Shown: piece after piece, positions 1 through 7,969 of the stretch
How positions within the stretch are numbered: the stretch's first letter is position 1
Layout of the letters: each line of letters begins with the position of its first letter
Assembly: GCA_002684175.1 (NCBI GenBank)
Contig: NYUU01000127.1
Coordinates: 1 to 8,236, forward strand
Source of the DNA: Synechococcus sp. CPC35
GTDB taxonomy: Bacteria; Cyanobacteriota; Cyanobacteriia; PCC-6307; Cyanobiaceae
DNA: 8,236 nucleotides
Direction of reading: 5' to 3'
Notes under the pieces: model-generated
What the model was told of the DNA's origin: nothing
What the model saw: the letters and a program-made list of their open reading frames with translations, nothing else
Databases searched by the model: none
Translations under genes and position numbers: made by a program

Positions 1-93
1 AGTGGGTATTTCCGATCTGCCCTGTTCAGTGGCAAAAGAGGTGTCTCTATCAACTAGTCTCAATCGATTCTCCAGTTATTTAATCCCACTGCT
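1..93. other. Upstream region of apt, no gene supported
   Basis: No coding region here can be supported. The plus frame of apt is closed by a TAG at 55-57. The other two plus frames run in from the window edge and stop at 81-83 and 104-106, so a short C-terminal remnant of a neighbouring gene is possible, but neither translation resembles a protein I recognise. A TTTAAT hexamer at 79-84 resembles a -10 box and would give a very short leader before the TTG at 94. No convincing -35 lies 16-18 bp upstream of it, so I do not call a promoter. Confidence 0.5.
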
Positions 94-615
94 TTGCTCG
101 ATTTAAAAGCCCATATTCGATCCATTCCAAATTTTCCTAAGCCTGGAATTGTGTTCCGGGATATCAATCCGATGCTGCGCTCTCCGGAGGCATTGGGAGA
201 GGTCATGTGCCGGCTTGAAACGGTCTGCGAGACCATCAAGCCTGACCTGATCGTGGGTATTGAATCGCGTGGGTTCATTGTGGGTGCTCCACTGGCCTGT
301 CATTGCCGGATTGGTTTCGTACCTGTCCGCAAACCAGGAAAACTTCCGGGAGCTGTTCTCGGAGTTGATTACGCCTTGGAATACGGAACGGACCGCCTTG
401 AAATCCAGGCTGACGCACTTTCAGGCAATCCTCGTGTCCTTGTTGTTGATGACCTTCTCGCAACCGGAGGAACAGCTGCTGCAACGGCACGTCTGGTTGA
501 GCTGGCCGGAGGCAGGATGGCTGGATTTGCGTTTTTGATCGAATTGGCCGGACTTGGGGGCCGTCAGGCGCTTCCGGCACACCAGCCTGTGTCCGCATTG
601 CTTCGCTACGACTGA
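94..615 (+). CDS. apt: Adenine phosphoribosyltransferase
   Basis: Salvages adenine by joining it to PRPP, giving AMP and pyrophosphate in the cytosol. The 173-residue protein has the normal length of short-form bacterial Apt. It opens with the family region [18 protein letters not shown] (residues 11-28). Next come IESRGF (56-61), the flexible catalytic loop RKPGKLP (79-85), YALEYGTD (93-100), and the PRPP-binding signature [13 protein letters not shown] (115-127) with its paired Asp residues. The start is TTG at 94: there is no ATG or GTG between the in-frame stop at 55-57 and the conserved region, and this start gives the expected MLDL-type N-terminus. No clear Shine-Dalgarno sequence precedes it. 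The 3' end overlaps the convergent DUF2949 gene by 10 bp. Family assignment is firm; the exact start is slightly less so. Confidence 0.95.
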   Translation: MLDLKAHIRSIPNFPKPGIVFRDINPMLRSPEALGEVMCRLETVCETIKPDLIVGIESRGFIVGAPLACHCRIGFVPVRKPGKLPGAVLGVDYALEYGTDRLEIQADALSGNPRVLVVDDLLATGGTAAATARLVELAGGRMAGFAFLIELAGLGGRQALPAHQPVSALLRYD

Positions 616-818
616 TTCTCCTGCCAGTCGAGAACCTGCTGAAGCTGATCGAGGCTCAGCAAACCGAAGCTCCACAAAACGATGGGTAAAGGAGCCTGCT
701 CAAGCTCGGCCTGTCTAAGTCCAAGATGGAGTGCGTTGGCGCTCAGGCCAAGACGCTGTTGCAGAAACTGCTGAAGAGCGTCGGAAGCGGAGGGCTGCGG
801 GTGACTGCAGACGACCAT
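606..818 (-). CDS. DUF2949 family small protein, function unknown
   Basis: A 70-residue cytosolic protein with no signal peptide or membrane segment. Residues 14-66 match the pattern I know for the cyanobacterial DUF2949 family: an amphipathic stretch ([11 protein letters not shown]), a Leu/Gln-rich helix, then [20 protein letters not shown] ending in DW. No function is established for the family; the two-helix, Leu-rich pattern suggests a small helical interaction domain, which is inference. The ATG at 816-818 follows the stop of the FAD monooxygenase gene by 19 bp on the same strand, with a GAGAAAG-like purine stretch in front, so it is probably the last gene of that operon. Its TAG stop lies inside the end of the convergent apt gene. 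Confidence 0.82.
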   Translation of the reverse strand: MVVCSHPQPSASDALQQFLQQRLGLSANALHLGLRQAELEQAPLPIVLWSFGLLSLDQLQQVLDWQENQS

Positions 819-837
819 CGCTTTCTCGCTTACTGCA

Positions 838-1983
838 TCAGTCTGGCAGGACCCGCATCAGCTGCATGGGACCATCGCTCATGGCTCTCAGGCTGAGCTT
901 CCGCAGTGTGGAATTCAGTGCCAGAAGTCCAATCGCAAGACCTCGGAAGGGCAGCAGCAGTCTGCTGCGATTGGAGAACAAACGTACAAGCAAATCTGTG
1001 GACAATCCGACAAGAAGCAGATCCATCCAACGTTGACGCCCGTAGCGCCGGGCAATGGTGGATGGAGAACCTCCACCTCTGACTGACTGCAGCAGTGTTT
1101 CAACATCGCGCCAGCACAGATTGAGGCCCTGGCCTCCGACCGGATGGCAACGATGTCCTGCTTCACCGATCAGTACGCCTCTTCCGCAACTGAGTCGATG
1201 GGCGAGCATCAGTTGCTGAGGGAAGGCTCGAGGCCGATCCAGAAGTCGATCCGGTTCGAGGCCAGGGGGCAAGATTGCCGCCAACTGGTCGAGAAAACCG
1301 CTTCTGGATAATTCGCAGCGTTGTTTGCACTTGTGCAGGGGAGCGCTCCAGACCACCTGAAAATTCCCCTGGCCTAAGGGGAGAACCGCAAGTGGACCTT
1401 CCGATCGGAACAGTTCGAAAGCTTTTTTTTCACCGACGCCACGCATGGCGACCTTGGCTGTCAGGCAGCCCTGTCGGTAGTTGTGCTGCCAATGATGGAT
1501 GCCCCAGCTCGCCCGGGTCGGCGATCCTGGCCCATCTGCCGCGACGACAAGATCATTAGGACCAGACCTTGGAGGAGGACTGCCTAGAAAAAGTTCAACC
1601 CCAGAATGAAGTCGCAGACGGTTGAAAAGCGACTGCATCAGCGGACCGTGGTCAAGAATCCAGCCGATTCCCCCGTGCGTTTGATGACCAGAAGGAAGAT
1701 CTTTCAGCCGAAAAAGAACTCGCTTGTTAATACTCTGATCCCTGAGATCCAGCAGTTCAAAGGGAATCAAATCATCGATCAATCTGTCCCACAGCTCCAA
1801 GTCTTGAAGGAGCCTCCGACTTGAGTGGGTGATCGCATAGGCGCGACTGCGTGCAGTGAGACTTTCAACTGAAAGTGGATCATGCAGAACCACTCGTTGA
1901 TTGTTTTCAGCAAGCGCGAGAGCTGCCAGGGAGCCGGTCGGTCCGGCTCCGAGAATATGAACAGTGGAGAGACCTTGCGCCAT
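838..1983 (-). CDS. UbiH/VisC/COQ6-type FAD-dependent monooxygenase
   Basis: A 381-residue flavoprotein of the family that hydroxylates aromatic rings in ubiquinone-type quinone biosynthesis. The N-terminus has the FAD ADP-binding motif GAGPTG (12-17) in a beta-alpha-beta context. SRAYAITHSSRRLLQ (46-60) matches the conserved RALALS-type segment. VVAADGPGSPTR (146-157) is the DG motif. GEAGHRCHPVGGQGLNL (273-289) followed by WRD is the second FAD motif, with Glu where many relatives have Asp or Asn. There is no signal peptide. In a cyanobacterium the likely substrate is a plastoquinone precursor, but substrate and regiochemistry cannot be read from sequence. The ATG at 1981-1983 lies 39 bp after hli on the same strand, and the DUF2949 gene follows 19 bp downstream, suggesting one transcript. 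No strong ribosome binding site precedes the start. Other FAD hydroxylases, such as geranylgeranyl reductase, fit less well. Confidence 0.85.
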   Translation of the reverse strand: MAQGLSTVHILGAGPTGSLAALALAENNQRVVLHDPLSVESLTARSRAYAITHSSRRLLQDLELWDRLIDDLIPFELLDLRDQSINKRVLFRLKDLPSGHQTHGGIGWILDHGPLMQSLFNRLRLHSGVELFLGSPPPRSGPNDLVVAADGPGSPTRASWGIHHWQHNYRQGCLTAKVAMRGVGEKKAFELFRSEGPLAVLPLGQGNFQVVWSAPLHKCKQRCELSRSGFLDQLAAILPPGLEPDRLLDRPRAFPQQLMLAHRLSCGRGVLIGEAGHRCHPVGGQGLNLCWRDVETLLQSVRGGGSPSTIARRYGRQRWMDLLLVGLSTDLLVRLFSNRSRLLLPFRGLAIGLLALNSTLRKLSLRAMSDGPMQLMRVLPD

Positions 1984-2022
1984 TCACAGAGTGTGGCGAC
2001 TTCGGAGCTCCAGCTGTGGATT

Positions 2023-2274
2023 TCAGCTCAGGCCGAGAATTGCGTGGGTGAATGCTTCACCACCAATGGCGATCTCGGTGGCGATCAAAGCAATGAAGCC
2101 AAGCATGGCCATGCGTCCGTTCAGCTTTTCAGCACGCTCGTGGAATCCCCAGCCCTGTTCGGCTTCAACAACTTCCATGCGGGGCTCCGTGGCAAAGGCG
2201 TTCAGGCGGCCGCCGTCTTCTGTGGTGACGGTTGCACCACGAATCACGGGGGCTGAGGAAGGTGACTGAGCCAT
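2023..2274 (-). CDS. hli: High-light-inducible protein (Hli, one-helix chlorophyll-binding)
   Basis: A single-helix thylakoid protein of the light-harvesting-like family, which binds chlorophyll and carotenoid and dissipates excess energy around photosystem assembly and repair. The 83-residue product has the diagnostic motif AEKLNGRMAMLGF (48-60). It holds the ExxNGRxAMxGF chlorophyll-binding pattern, with Glu49 and Asn52 as likely ligands and Arg54 as the ion-pair partner. A hydrophobic helix runs to about residue 72, and a short tail ends in ILGLS. The polar N-terminal 40 residues (RGATVTTEDGGRLNAF and on) are longer than in the smallest Hli proteins. The frame stays open upstream to 2445, but the ATG at 2272-2274 is chosen because it gives the usual Hli length and follows a GAGG at 2279-2282. 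The FAD monooxygenase follows 39 bp downstream, and an HLR1-like element lies just upstream. Confidence 0.93.
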   Translation of the reverse strand: MAQSPSSAPVIRGATVTTEDGGRLNAFATEPRMEVVEAEQGWGFHERAEKLNGRMAMLGFIALIATEIAIGGEAFTHAILGLS

Positions 2275-2278
2275 GGAG

Positions 2279-2282
2279 CCTC
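2279..2282 (-). promoter_or_regulatory. Ribosome binding site of hli
   Basis: GAGG on the minus strand, 4 bases before the ATG at 2272-2274. It is the reason for preferring this ATG over the longer upstream open frame; most other genes in this window have no recognisable Shine-Dalgarno sequence. Confidence 0.55.
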
Positions 2283-2287
2283 GTTTG

Positions 2288-2305
2288 ATTACGAAGAATT
2301 GTAAA
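2288..2305 (-). promoter_or_regulatory. HLR1-like element (possible RpaB site) overlapping hli promoter
   Basis: Read on the minus strand this is TTTACAAT-TC-TTCGTAAT. The published HLR1 consensus for the response regulator RpaB is two direct copies of (G/T)TTACA(T/A)(T/A) separated by 2 bases. The upstream copy matches 8 of 8 positions; the downstream copy matches about 5 of 8. The first copy also contains TACAAT (2298-2303), a good -10 hexamer, though no good -35 is visible 17 bp upstream. The element ends 13 bp before the hli ATG. RpaB is known to act on hli promoters in cyanobacteria, and a site lying on the core promoter would fit repression in low light. That this copy works is inference. 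Confidence 0.42.
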
Positions 2306-2341
2306 CCAGTTTTAAGAAACGTTCCGTGATTCGAAAAGTTT

Positions 2342-2995
2342 TCAGCTGCTTCGTCTGATTCGCAGCTGGCAAAGCTCCTCGAATGCCGGCCGCAACAGGA
2401 AGGGATACTCGCCGACCCACATCCGCAGACCAGGAAGCCAGGCATCGCTGAGGGCCCCGATCTTGGAAAAGTCCTTGCGTTCGCTCAGCACAAGGCAGCG
2501 AATCACCGCTCCAGGGCGGATCGTCTGATGTCTCTTTTCCATTGGAAAAGCCAGACGGCCGAGATATCCGTCCTCGTCCTCCAGCTCGAGAAGCATCCAA
2601 GTACGTCGGTTCTCCACCAGTTCCAGCTGCCCCTGCTTGTCGGCCTGTTCATGACGGTTTTCCACCCGTTCCCGGCTGAGAACCTCCACGATTTCTCCTT
2701 GAAACAAAGCCGCTGATGGATAGCGACGCAGCGCTGCATTTCGCTGCCCCGCCTGAAGAATCGGACCCCAGAGGATGTAAAGCAGGAAAACGACACCGGC
2801 AATCAGCCAGAACGGGCCCCAGCGACTGGTCATCTGGCTCTGACTGATCAGAAGGGTGATCACCCCCCCGATGGCAGAGATCATCACCCGCTGCAGAATC
2901 TCCCGCGGTGAACCGAGGGTGGCGCGGAACTGATTTCCTGTGCCGACAGCGGGTATCAGGCGCTGTAGTTCTCCGGGGCGGAGGGGGATCAACAT
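2342..2995 (-). CDS. Conserved cyanobacterial membrane protein, function unknown
   Basis: I recognise the general type but not a function. The 217-residue protein has a short N-terminal region (MLIPLRPGELQRLIPAVGTG), then two hydrophobic segments at about 37-51 and 61-80, the second ending in ILWGPIL. A soluble C-terminal domain of about 135 residues follows, rich in beta-type hydrophobic/charged alternation (VENRRTWMLLELEDEDGYLG; SDAWLPGLRMWVGEYPFL). This suggests a hairpin-anchored protein with a globular domain on one side of the membrane. From memory, similar cyanobacterial proteins are sometimes labelled phosphate ABC transporter permease. That name is not supported here: two helices are too few, and no transporter motif is visible. 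The ATG at 2993-2995 lies 9 bp after the dapB stop on the same strand, so the two are almost certainly co-transcribed. No Shine-Dalgarno sequence is seen. Confidence 0.8.
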   Translation of the reverse strand: MLIPLRPGELQRLIPAVGTGNQFRATLGSPREILQRVMISAIGGVITLLISQSQMTSRWGPFWLIAGVVFLLYILWGPILQAGQRNAALRRYPSAALFQGEIVEVLSRERVENRHEQADKQGQLELVENRRTWMLLELEDEDGYLGRLAFPMEKRHQTIRPGAVIRCLVLSERKDFSKIGALSDAWLPGLRMWVGEYPFLLRPAFEELCQLRIRRSS

Positions 2996-3004
2996 TGTTT
3001 TTCG

Positions 3005-3838
3005 TCAGATCAGACGCTCAAGCCCGTAGACAAGTCCCTCAAGGGAATGCACCTTCCTTATGGTCAGCAGCACTCCAGGCATGTAAGCGGCACGGTCGAT
3101 TGTGTCGTGGCGAAGGGTGTAGGTCTCTCCCGGCGCTCCGAACATGACCTCCTGATGGGCCACAAGTCCTGGCAGTCGCAGCGAATGGAGACGCAGGCCG
3201 CTGTCCCGACGTCCGCCGCGACTCCCCTCCAGGGACTCGTGCTCGTCCACCTCTGCTTGATTGAAGGATTTACCCAGCTCCTCCATCAGTTCGGCCGTCT
3301 TGATGCAGGTTCCACTTGGTGCATCCGCCTTGCGGTTGTGATGAAGCTCGGTGAGTTCGGCATGGTCGTAAAAGCGCGCGGCGGCGGCGGCGGCCTGCTG
3401 CAGCAGAACCATCCCAACGGAGAAGTTTGGAATCACCGCTCCACCGATGGATGCCTTGGCTGAAAACACGCTGAGATCCTGAAGCTGCTGGGGAGTGAGA
3501 CCCGTTGTCCCGATCACCGGATGAACGCCGTAGGCGATCGCAGCTCGAGTGTGCTCATAGACCACCGAGGGGTGAGTGAAATCCACCAGCACGGCCGCTT
3601 TGCCGGCATCGCGCACCGACTGACTCACGGCGCACAGGCAGCCTTCGAAGTCCGCGGTGACAGCCACCGTCAATTCCTCCAGACCCAGCTCGAGGCCAAC
3701 ATCCACTCCCTCTTTCCCTGGGGTGTTGTCAATGGCACCCACGAGTGTGCAGTCAGCTGCTCCTGTCACGGCTCTGATCACCTCTGCACCCATTCGTCCC
3801 AGTGCACCGGCCACAACAACGGGAATCGGAGCGGTCAT
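3005..3838 (-). CDS. dapB: 4-Hydroxy-tetrahydrodipicolinate reductase
   Basis: Catalyses the NAD(P)H-dependent reduction to tetrahydrodipicolinate in the diaminopimelate/lysine pathway, feeding peptidoglycan and protein synthesis in the cytosol. The 277-residue protein has the Rossmann dinucleotide loop GALGRMG (11-17), VDFTHPSV (85-92) and GTTG (110-113). The family signature [14 protein letters not shown] (164-177) includes the catalytic His166/His167 and Lys170. The C-terminal substrate domain runs to the end with the expected [19 protein letters not shown] segment (237-255). The open frame continues upstream to 4057, across the start of chlH, but the extra 73 residues are not DapB-like. 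The ATG at 3836-3838 places the Rossmann strand at the normal distance from the N-terminus. It is divergent from chlH and followed 9 bp later by the membrane protein gene. Confidence 0.96.
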   Translation of the reverse strand: MTAPIPVVVAGALGRMGAEVIRAVTGAADCTLVGAIDNTPGKEGVDVGLELGLEELTVAVTADFEGCLCAVSQSVRDAGKAAVLVDFTHPSVVYEHTRAAIAYGVHPVIGTTGLTPQQLQDLSVFSAKASIGGAVIPNFSVGMVLLQQAAAAAARFYDHAELTELHHNRKADAPSGTCIKTAELMEELGKSFNQAEVDEHESLEGSRGGRRDSGLRLHSLRLPGLVAHQEVMFGAPGETYTLRHDTIDRAAYMPGVLLTIRKVHSLEGLVYGLERLI

Positions 3839-3955
3839 CGATGCGTTGCAACTGCCCAAAAGCCTATGGGGCAACACGTGTAAAACACGATTTGTAATCT
3901 TCGTCCCGGTGGAACGCCTCGACGTAGGGTTCGATATATAGATCAAAGCGTGCAG
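3839..3955. promoter_or_regulatory. Divergent dapB/chlH intergenic region
   Basis: These 117 bp must carry the promoters for both dapB (leftward) and chlH (rightward). Visible elements are the 8-bp palindrome ACACGTGT at 3874-3881, the overlapping inverted repeat GTGT-AAA-ACAC at 3878-3888, and two TGTAA words at 3879-3883 and 3893-3897 (TTACA on the dapB strand). A TATATA at 3935-3940 could be the -10 of chlH, leaving a leader of about 8-10 bases, but no matching -35 is seen. For dapB I could not find a -10/-35 pair with normal spacing. The region has to be regulatory by position; the assignment of individual motifs is tentative. Confidence 0.6.
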
Positions 3956-6900
3956 ATGTTCACACAGGTCCGCTCCGCTGATCGCCGCGTTGCTCCTGTG
4001 GAGGGTCAGAACCACGCGTCTGTGATGAAAGCTGTGTATGTGGTGCTTGAGCCTCAATACCAGAATGCTCTGACCCAGGCGGCGACCACTCTCAACGCAT
4101 CAGGAGGTGATCTTGGCATTGAGCTGAGCGGTTATCTGATTGAAGAGCTCCGCAACGAAGCGAACTACGCCGATTTCTGTGCCGATGTGGCGGAAGCCGA
4201 CGTCTTTGTGGCTTCACTGATTTTCATCGAAGATCTTGCGCAGAAAGTTGTTGAGGCTGTGTCTCCCCACCGGGACCGGCTCAAGGCTGCTGTGGTGTTC
4301 CCTTCGATGCCGGAGGTGATGCGTCTCAACAAGCTGGGAAGCTTCTCCATGGCTCAGCTCGGCCAGAGCAAGAGCGCGATCGCCGGATTCATGAAGAAGC
4401 GGAAGGAGGCCGGTGGAGCCAGCTTCCAGGACGCGATGCTCAAATTGCTCAATACTCTTCCCACCGTTCTCAAATACCTGCCGGTTGAGAAGGCACAGGA
4501 TGCTCGCAGCTTCATGCTGAGCTTTCAGTACTGGCTCGGTGGAACACCGGACAACCTCAGGAATTTTCTCCTGATGCTGGCTGACAAATATGTTTTTCCA
4601 GCTGCAGAGGGAGATGAGCGTCCGCAGTTGGATGTGGCGGAGCCCGAGGTGTTTCCCGATCTGGGGATCTGGCACCCACTTGCTCCGTCGATGTTCGAAG
4701 ACCTCAAGGAATATCTGAACTGGACAGCGAGTCGAACAGATCTCAGCCTTGAGGCCCGCAGGGGCCCTGTCATCGGCCTGGTGCTCCAACGCAGCCACAT
4801 CGTCACCGGTGATGACGCCCATTACGTGGCCATGATCCAGGAACTGGAATTCCGTGGCGCGAGGGTGATTCCAGTTTTCTGCGGGGGGCTTGATTTCTCG
4901 CGGCCCGTGAATACTTTCTTCTACGACCCGCTCAATTCGGAGCTGCCGCTGGTCGATGGAATCGTGTCTCTCACGGGCTTTGCCCTTGTGGGAGGGCCAG
5001 CCCGTCAGGATCATCCCAAGGCGGTCGAGTCGCTGAAGAAGCTCAATCGTCCTTACATGGTTGCGCTGCCCCTTGTCTTCCAGACCACCCAGGAGTGGGA
5101 AGACAGCGACCTTGGACTGCATCCCGTGCAGGTCGCCCTTCAGATCGCAATCCCTGAACTGGATGGTGCGATTGAACCGATTGTTCTTTCCGGTCGTGAT
5201 GACGCAACCGGCAAGGCTCACACCCTGCAAGACCGGGTGGATGCGATTGCTGAGCGGGCGATCCGCTGGTCTTCACTGCGGATCAAGCCCAGGATCGACA
5301 AGAAACTGGCAATCACCGTTTTCAGTTTTCCGCCGGACAAGGGAAATGTGGGTACCGCGGCCTACCTGGATGTTTTCGGTTCCATTCATCGCGTAATGCA
5401 GGAGATGAAGGCCAAGGGCTATGACGTACAGAATCTGCCATCCACCCCGAAGGCTCTGCTTGAAGCGGTCGTCAATGATCCCGAAGCCATGCAGGGATCG
5501 CCGGAGCTGTCGATCGCTCACCGGATGAGCGTTGAGGAATATGAGCGCTTAACTCCTTATTCGCAGCGTCTTGAGGAGAACTGGGGCAAGCCCCCCGGGA
5601 ATCTCAACAGCGATGGTCAGAACCTGCTGGTCTTTGGCCGGCATTTTGGAAATGTGTTTGTTGGTGTTCAGCCAACCTTCGGCTACGAGGGCGACCCGAT
5701 GCGGTTGCTTTATTCCCGCAGCGCAAGTCCCCATCACGGGTTTGCTGCTTATTACACCTATTTGGAGAAGATCTGGCGAGCTGACGCCGTTCTCCACTTC
5801 GGCACCCATGGCTCGCTGGAGTTCATGCCAGGCAAGCAGATGGGGATGAGTGAGACCTGTTACCCCGATTCCCTGATCGGCTCCCTGCCGAACCTCTACT
5901 ACTACGCCGCCAACAATCCGTCCGAGGCCACCATTGCCAAGCGACGTGGCTATGCCTCAACCATCAGCTACCTCACTCCGCCGGCAGAGAATGCCGGTCT
6001 TTACAAGGGACTGAAGGAACTGGGGGAGCTGGTTGGGTCCTATCAGCAGCTGCGTGAGGGCGGCAGGGGGATCCAGATCGTCAACACGATTGTTGAAACA
6101 GCGCGACTGTGCAATCTCGACAAGGATGTCGATCTTCCGGATGACGATGCTGCCAATCTTGATCTCGATGGTCGTGATGCTCTTGTCGGCGCGGTTTATC
6201 GGCAGCTGATGGAGATCGAGAGTCGATTGCTGCCCTGCGGTTTGCACACCATCGGTAAACCACCCACCGCTGAGGAGGCAATTGCCACCCTCGTGAGCAT
6301 CGCCGCTCTGGACCGTGAGGAGGATGGTCTTCGCTCCCTGCCAGCTCTGCTGGCGGAAGCAGTGGGTCGTTCAATCGACGATGTCTACAAGGGCAACGAC
6401 GATGGTGTGCTCGCCGATGTTGAATTCAATCGCACCATCACCGAGACCTCCCGTTGCGCCATCGGATCCATGGTGCGATCTCTCACCGGCCGTGATGGAC
6501 GTGTGAGTCTTCGGAGCAATTTCGGCTGGTTCTTCGAATTGCTTGGCAAGTATGGCTTCAACGTGCCCTCTCCCTGGCTTCGAACCTGCAGCTCCGCCGG
6601 ATTTGCCCAGATTGATGCCAAAGAGCTGGAAAAACTGTTCGGCTACCTCCGCTTCTGCCTGGACCAGATCTGTGCCGACATGGAGATGGAAAGCCTTCTG
6701 AAGGCCCTCGATGGTGAATACGTGCTGCCGGGGCCCGGCGGTGATCCAATTCGCAATCCCGGGGTTCTGCCCAGTGGAAAGAACATTCACGCTCTTGATC
6801 CTCAGGCGATCCCCACCCGTGCTGCAGTGGCGGCGGCCAAGGGTGTTGTGGACAAGCTGATCGCCCGACAACGTGAGGAGCAGGGAACCTGGCCCGAAAC

Positions 6901-7969
6901 CATCGCCTGTGTGCTCTGGGGGACCGACAACATCAAAACCTACGGTGAATCCCTGGCTCAGATTCTCTGGTTCGTTGGAGTCAAGCCGATGTCTGATTCC
7001 GTCGGACGTGTGAACAAATTGGAACTCATACCGCTTGAGGACCTGGGACGACCTCGCGTTGATGTTGTGGTGAACTGCTCCGGTGTCTTCCGTGATCTGT
7101 TCATCAATCAGATGGCACTCATTGACCAGGCCGTGAAAATGGCTGCCGAAGCCGATGAGCCGCTTGAACAGAATTTTGTTCGTAAGCATGCCCTTGAACA
7201 GGCTGAACGAGAGGGCACCAGTCTTCGTGATGCCGCCTGTCGAGTGTTCTCCAATGCCAGCGGAAGTTACAGCTCCAATGTGAACCTGGCGGTGGAGAAC
7301 AGCACCTGGGAAGAGGAGGGCGAGTTGCAGGAGATGTATCTGTCCCGCAAAACCTTTGCCTTCAATGCTGATAACCCTGGAGAAATGAATCAGAAGCGGG
7401 ATGTGTTCGAGAATGTGATGAAGACAGCCGATGTGACATTTCAGAACCTTGATTCCGCTGAGATTTCGCTCACTGATGTGAGCCATTACTTCGATTCAGA
7501 TCCCACAAAGTTGATTGCCGGTCTGCGCGATGACGGCAAGGCACCGACGAGCTACATCGCTGATACCACAACAGCTAATGCCCAGGTTCGCTCGCTGAGT
7601 GAAACGATCCGCCTTGATTCCCGTACCAAGCTGCTCAACCCGAAGTGGTATGAGGGCATGCTCGATTCTGGATATGAGGGTGTTCGTGAGGTGTCCAAAC
7701 GCCTCAACTTCACACTCGGTTGGAGTGCCACCAGTGGATCCGTTGATAACTTCGTCTACGAAGAGGCCAACGACACGTTCATCAACGATCCTGAGATGCG
7801 TAAGCGTCTGATGGATCTGAACCCCAACAGCTTCCGCCAGATCGTTGGCACGCTTCTTGAAGTGAATGGCCGTGGATATTGGGATACATCGGACGAAAAT
7901 ATTGAACAGCTGAAGGAGCTTTATCAGGATGTGGAGGACAGAATTGAAGGAGTTAAAAGTGAAAGTTGA
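3956..7969 (+). CDS. chlH: Magnesium chelatase subunit H
   Basis: The large porphyrin-binding subunit that, with ChlI and ChlD and ATP, inserts Mg2+ into protoporphyrin IX, the first committed step of chlorophyll synthesis. The product has 1337 residues, normal for the family. It begins with the N-terminal domain ([16 protein letters not shown] from residue 24), followed by the long CobN/Mg-chelatase domain. [15 protein letters not shown] (614-628) is the conserved His/Glu-rich motif near the active site. The C-terminus keeps [11 protein letters not shown] (from Trp1256) and [12 protein letters not shown] (from Asn1304). The frame is intact and full length. ATG at 3956-3958 is chosen because marine picocyanobacterial ChlH, as I recall it, starts [11 protein letters not shown] at 3950 and ATG at 4025 are in-frame alternatives. 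No Shine-Dalgarno sequence is visible. ChlI and ChlD are not in the window, as usual for cyanobacteria. Confidence 0.97.
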   Translation: MFTQVRSADRRVAPVEGQNHASVMKAVYVVLEPQYQNALTQAATTLNASGGDLGIELSGYLIEELRNEANYADFCADVAEADVFVASLIFIEDLAQKVVEAVSPHRDRLKAAVVFPSMPEVMRLNKLGSFSMAQLGQSKSAIAGFMKKRKEAGGASFQDAMLKLLNTLPTVLKYLPVEKAQDARSFMLSFQYWLGGTPDNLRNFLLMLADKYVFPAAEGDERPQLDVAEPEVFPDLGIWHPLAPSMFEDLKEYLNWTASRTDLSLEARRGPVIGLVLQRSHIVTGDDAHYVAMIQELEFRGARVIPVFCGGLDFSRPVNTFFYDPLNSELPLVDGIVSLTGFALVGGPARQDHPKAVESLKKLNRPYMVALPLVFQTTQEWEDSDLGLHPVQVALQIAIPELDGAIEPIVLSGRDDATGKAHTLQDRVDAIAERAIRWSSLRIKPRIDKKLAITVFSFPPDKGNVGTAAYLDVFGSIHRVMQEMKAKGYDVQNLPSTPKALLEAVVNDPEAMQGSPELSIAHRMSVEEYERLTPYSQRLEENWGKPPGNLNSDGQNLLVFGRHFGNVFVGVQPTFGYEGDPMRLLYSRSASPHHGFAAYYTYLEKIWRADAVLHFGTHGSLEFMPGKQMGMSETCYPDSLIGSLPNLYYYAANNPSEATIAKRRGYASTISYLTPPAENAGLYKGLKELGELVGSYQQLREGGRGIQIVNTIVETARLCNLDKDVDLPDDDAANLDLDGRDALVGAVYRQLMEIESRLLPCGLHTIGKPPTAEEAIATLVSIAALDREEDGLRSLPALLAEAVGRSIDDVYKGNDDGVLADVEFNRTITETSRCAIGSMVRSLTGRDGRVSLRSNFGWFFELLGKYGFNVPSPWLRTCSSAGFAQIDAKELEKLFGYLRFCLDQICADMEMESLLKALDGEYVLPGPGGDPIRNPGVLPSGKNIHALDPQAIPTRAAVAAAKGVVDKLIARQREEQGTWPETIACVLWGTDNIKTYGESLAQILWFVGVKPMSDSVGRVNKLELIPLEDLGRPRVDVVVNCSGVFRDLFINQMALIDQAVKMAAEADEPLEQNFVRKHALEQAEREGTSLRDAACRVFSNASGSYSSNVNLAVENSTWEEEGELQEMYLSRKTFAFNADNPGEMNQKRDVFENVMKTADVTFQNLDSAEISLTDVSHYFDSDPTKLIAGLRDDGKAPTSYIADTTTANAQVRSLSETIRLDSRTKLLNPKWYEGMLDSGYEGVREVSKRLNFTLGWSATSGSVDNFVYEEANDTFINDPEMRKRLMDLNPNSFRQIVGTLLEVNGRGYWDTSDENIEQLKELYQDVEDRIEGVKSES

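Noticed and set aside
269..293. Residues 269-293 of the FAD monooxygenase (within 838-1983): Glu in place of Asp in the second FAD motif as a sign of inactivity
   Set aside because: That position already varies (Asp, Asn, Glu) in the UbiH-type family as I know it, and all surrounding motif residues are intact.
2275..2445. Open hli frame extending 57 codons upstream to an ATG at 2445
   Set aside because: The extension lies antisense-frame to the end of the membrane protein gene, is Ser/Cys-rich and unlike Hli proteins. The internal ATG has a GAGG in front and gives the expected length.
2342..2995. Naming the membrane protein a phosphate ABC transporter permease
   Set aside because: Only two hydrophobic segments are present and no permease coupling motif is seen; the label, if found in databases, looks like a propagated error.
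3839..4057. Open dapB frame extending 73 codons upstream, overlapping the start of chlH
   Set aside because: The added residues (His- and Arg-rich) do not resemble DapB, while the Rossmann motif sits at the normal distance from the ATG at 3836-3838. The overlap with conserved chlH codons explains the open frame.
4214..5230. 338-codon open frame on the minus strand within chlH
   Set aside because: It lies wholly inside a conserved gene and reads as a codon-bias shadow: no recognisable domain, frequent rare-residue runs, and no start context.
6371..7486. 371-codon open frame on the minus strand within chlH
   Set aside because: Same situation as the other antisense frame: long because of the codon composition of chlH, with a His/Gly-rich product resembling no family I know.
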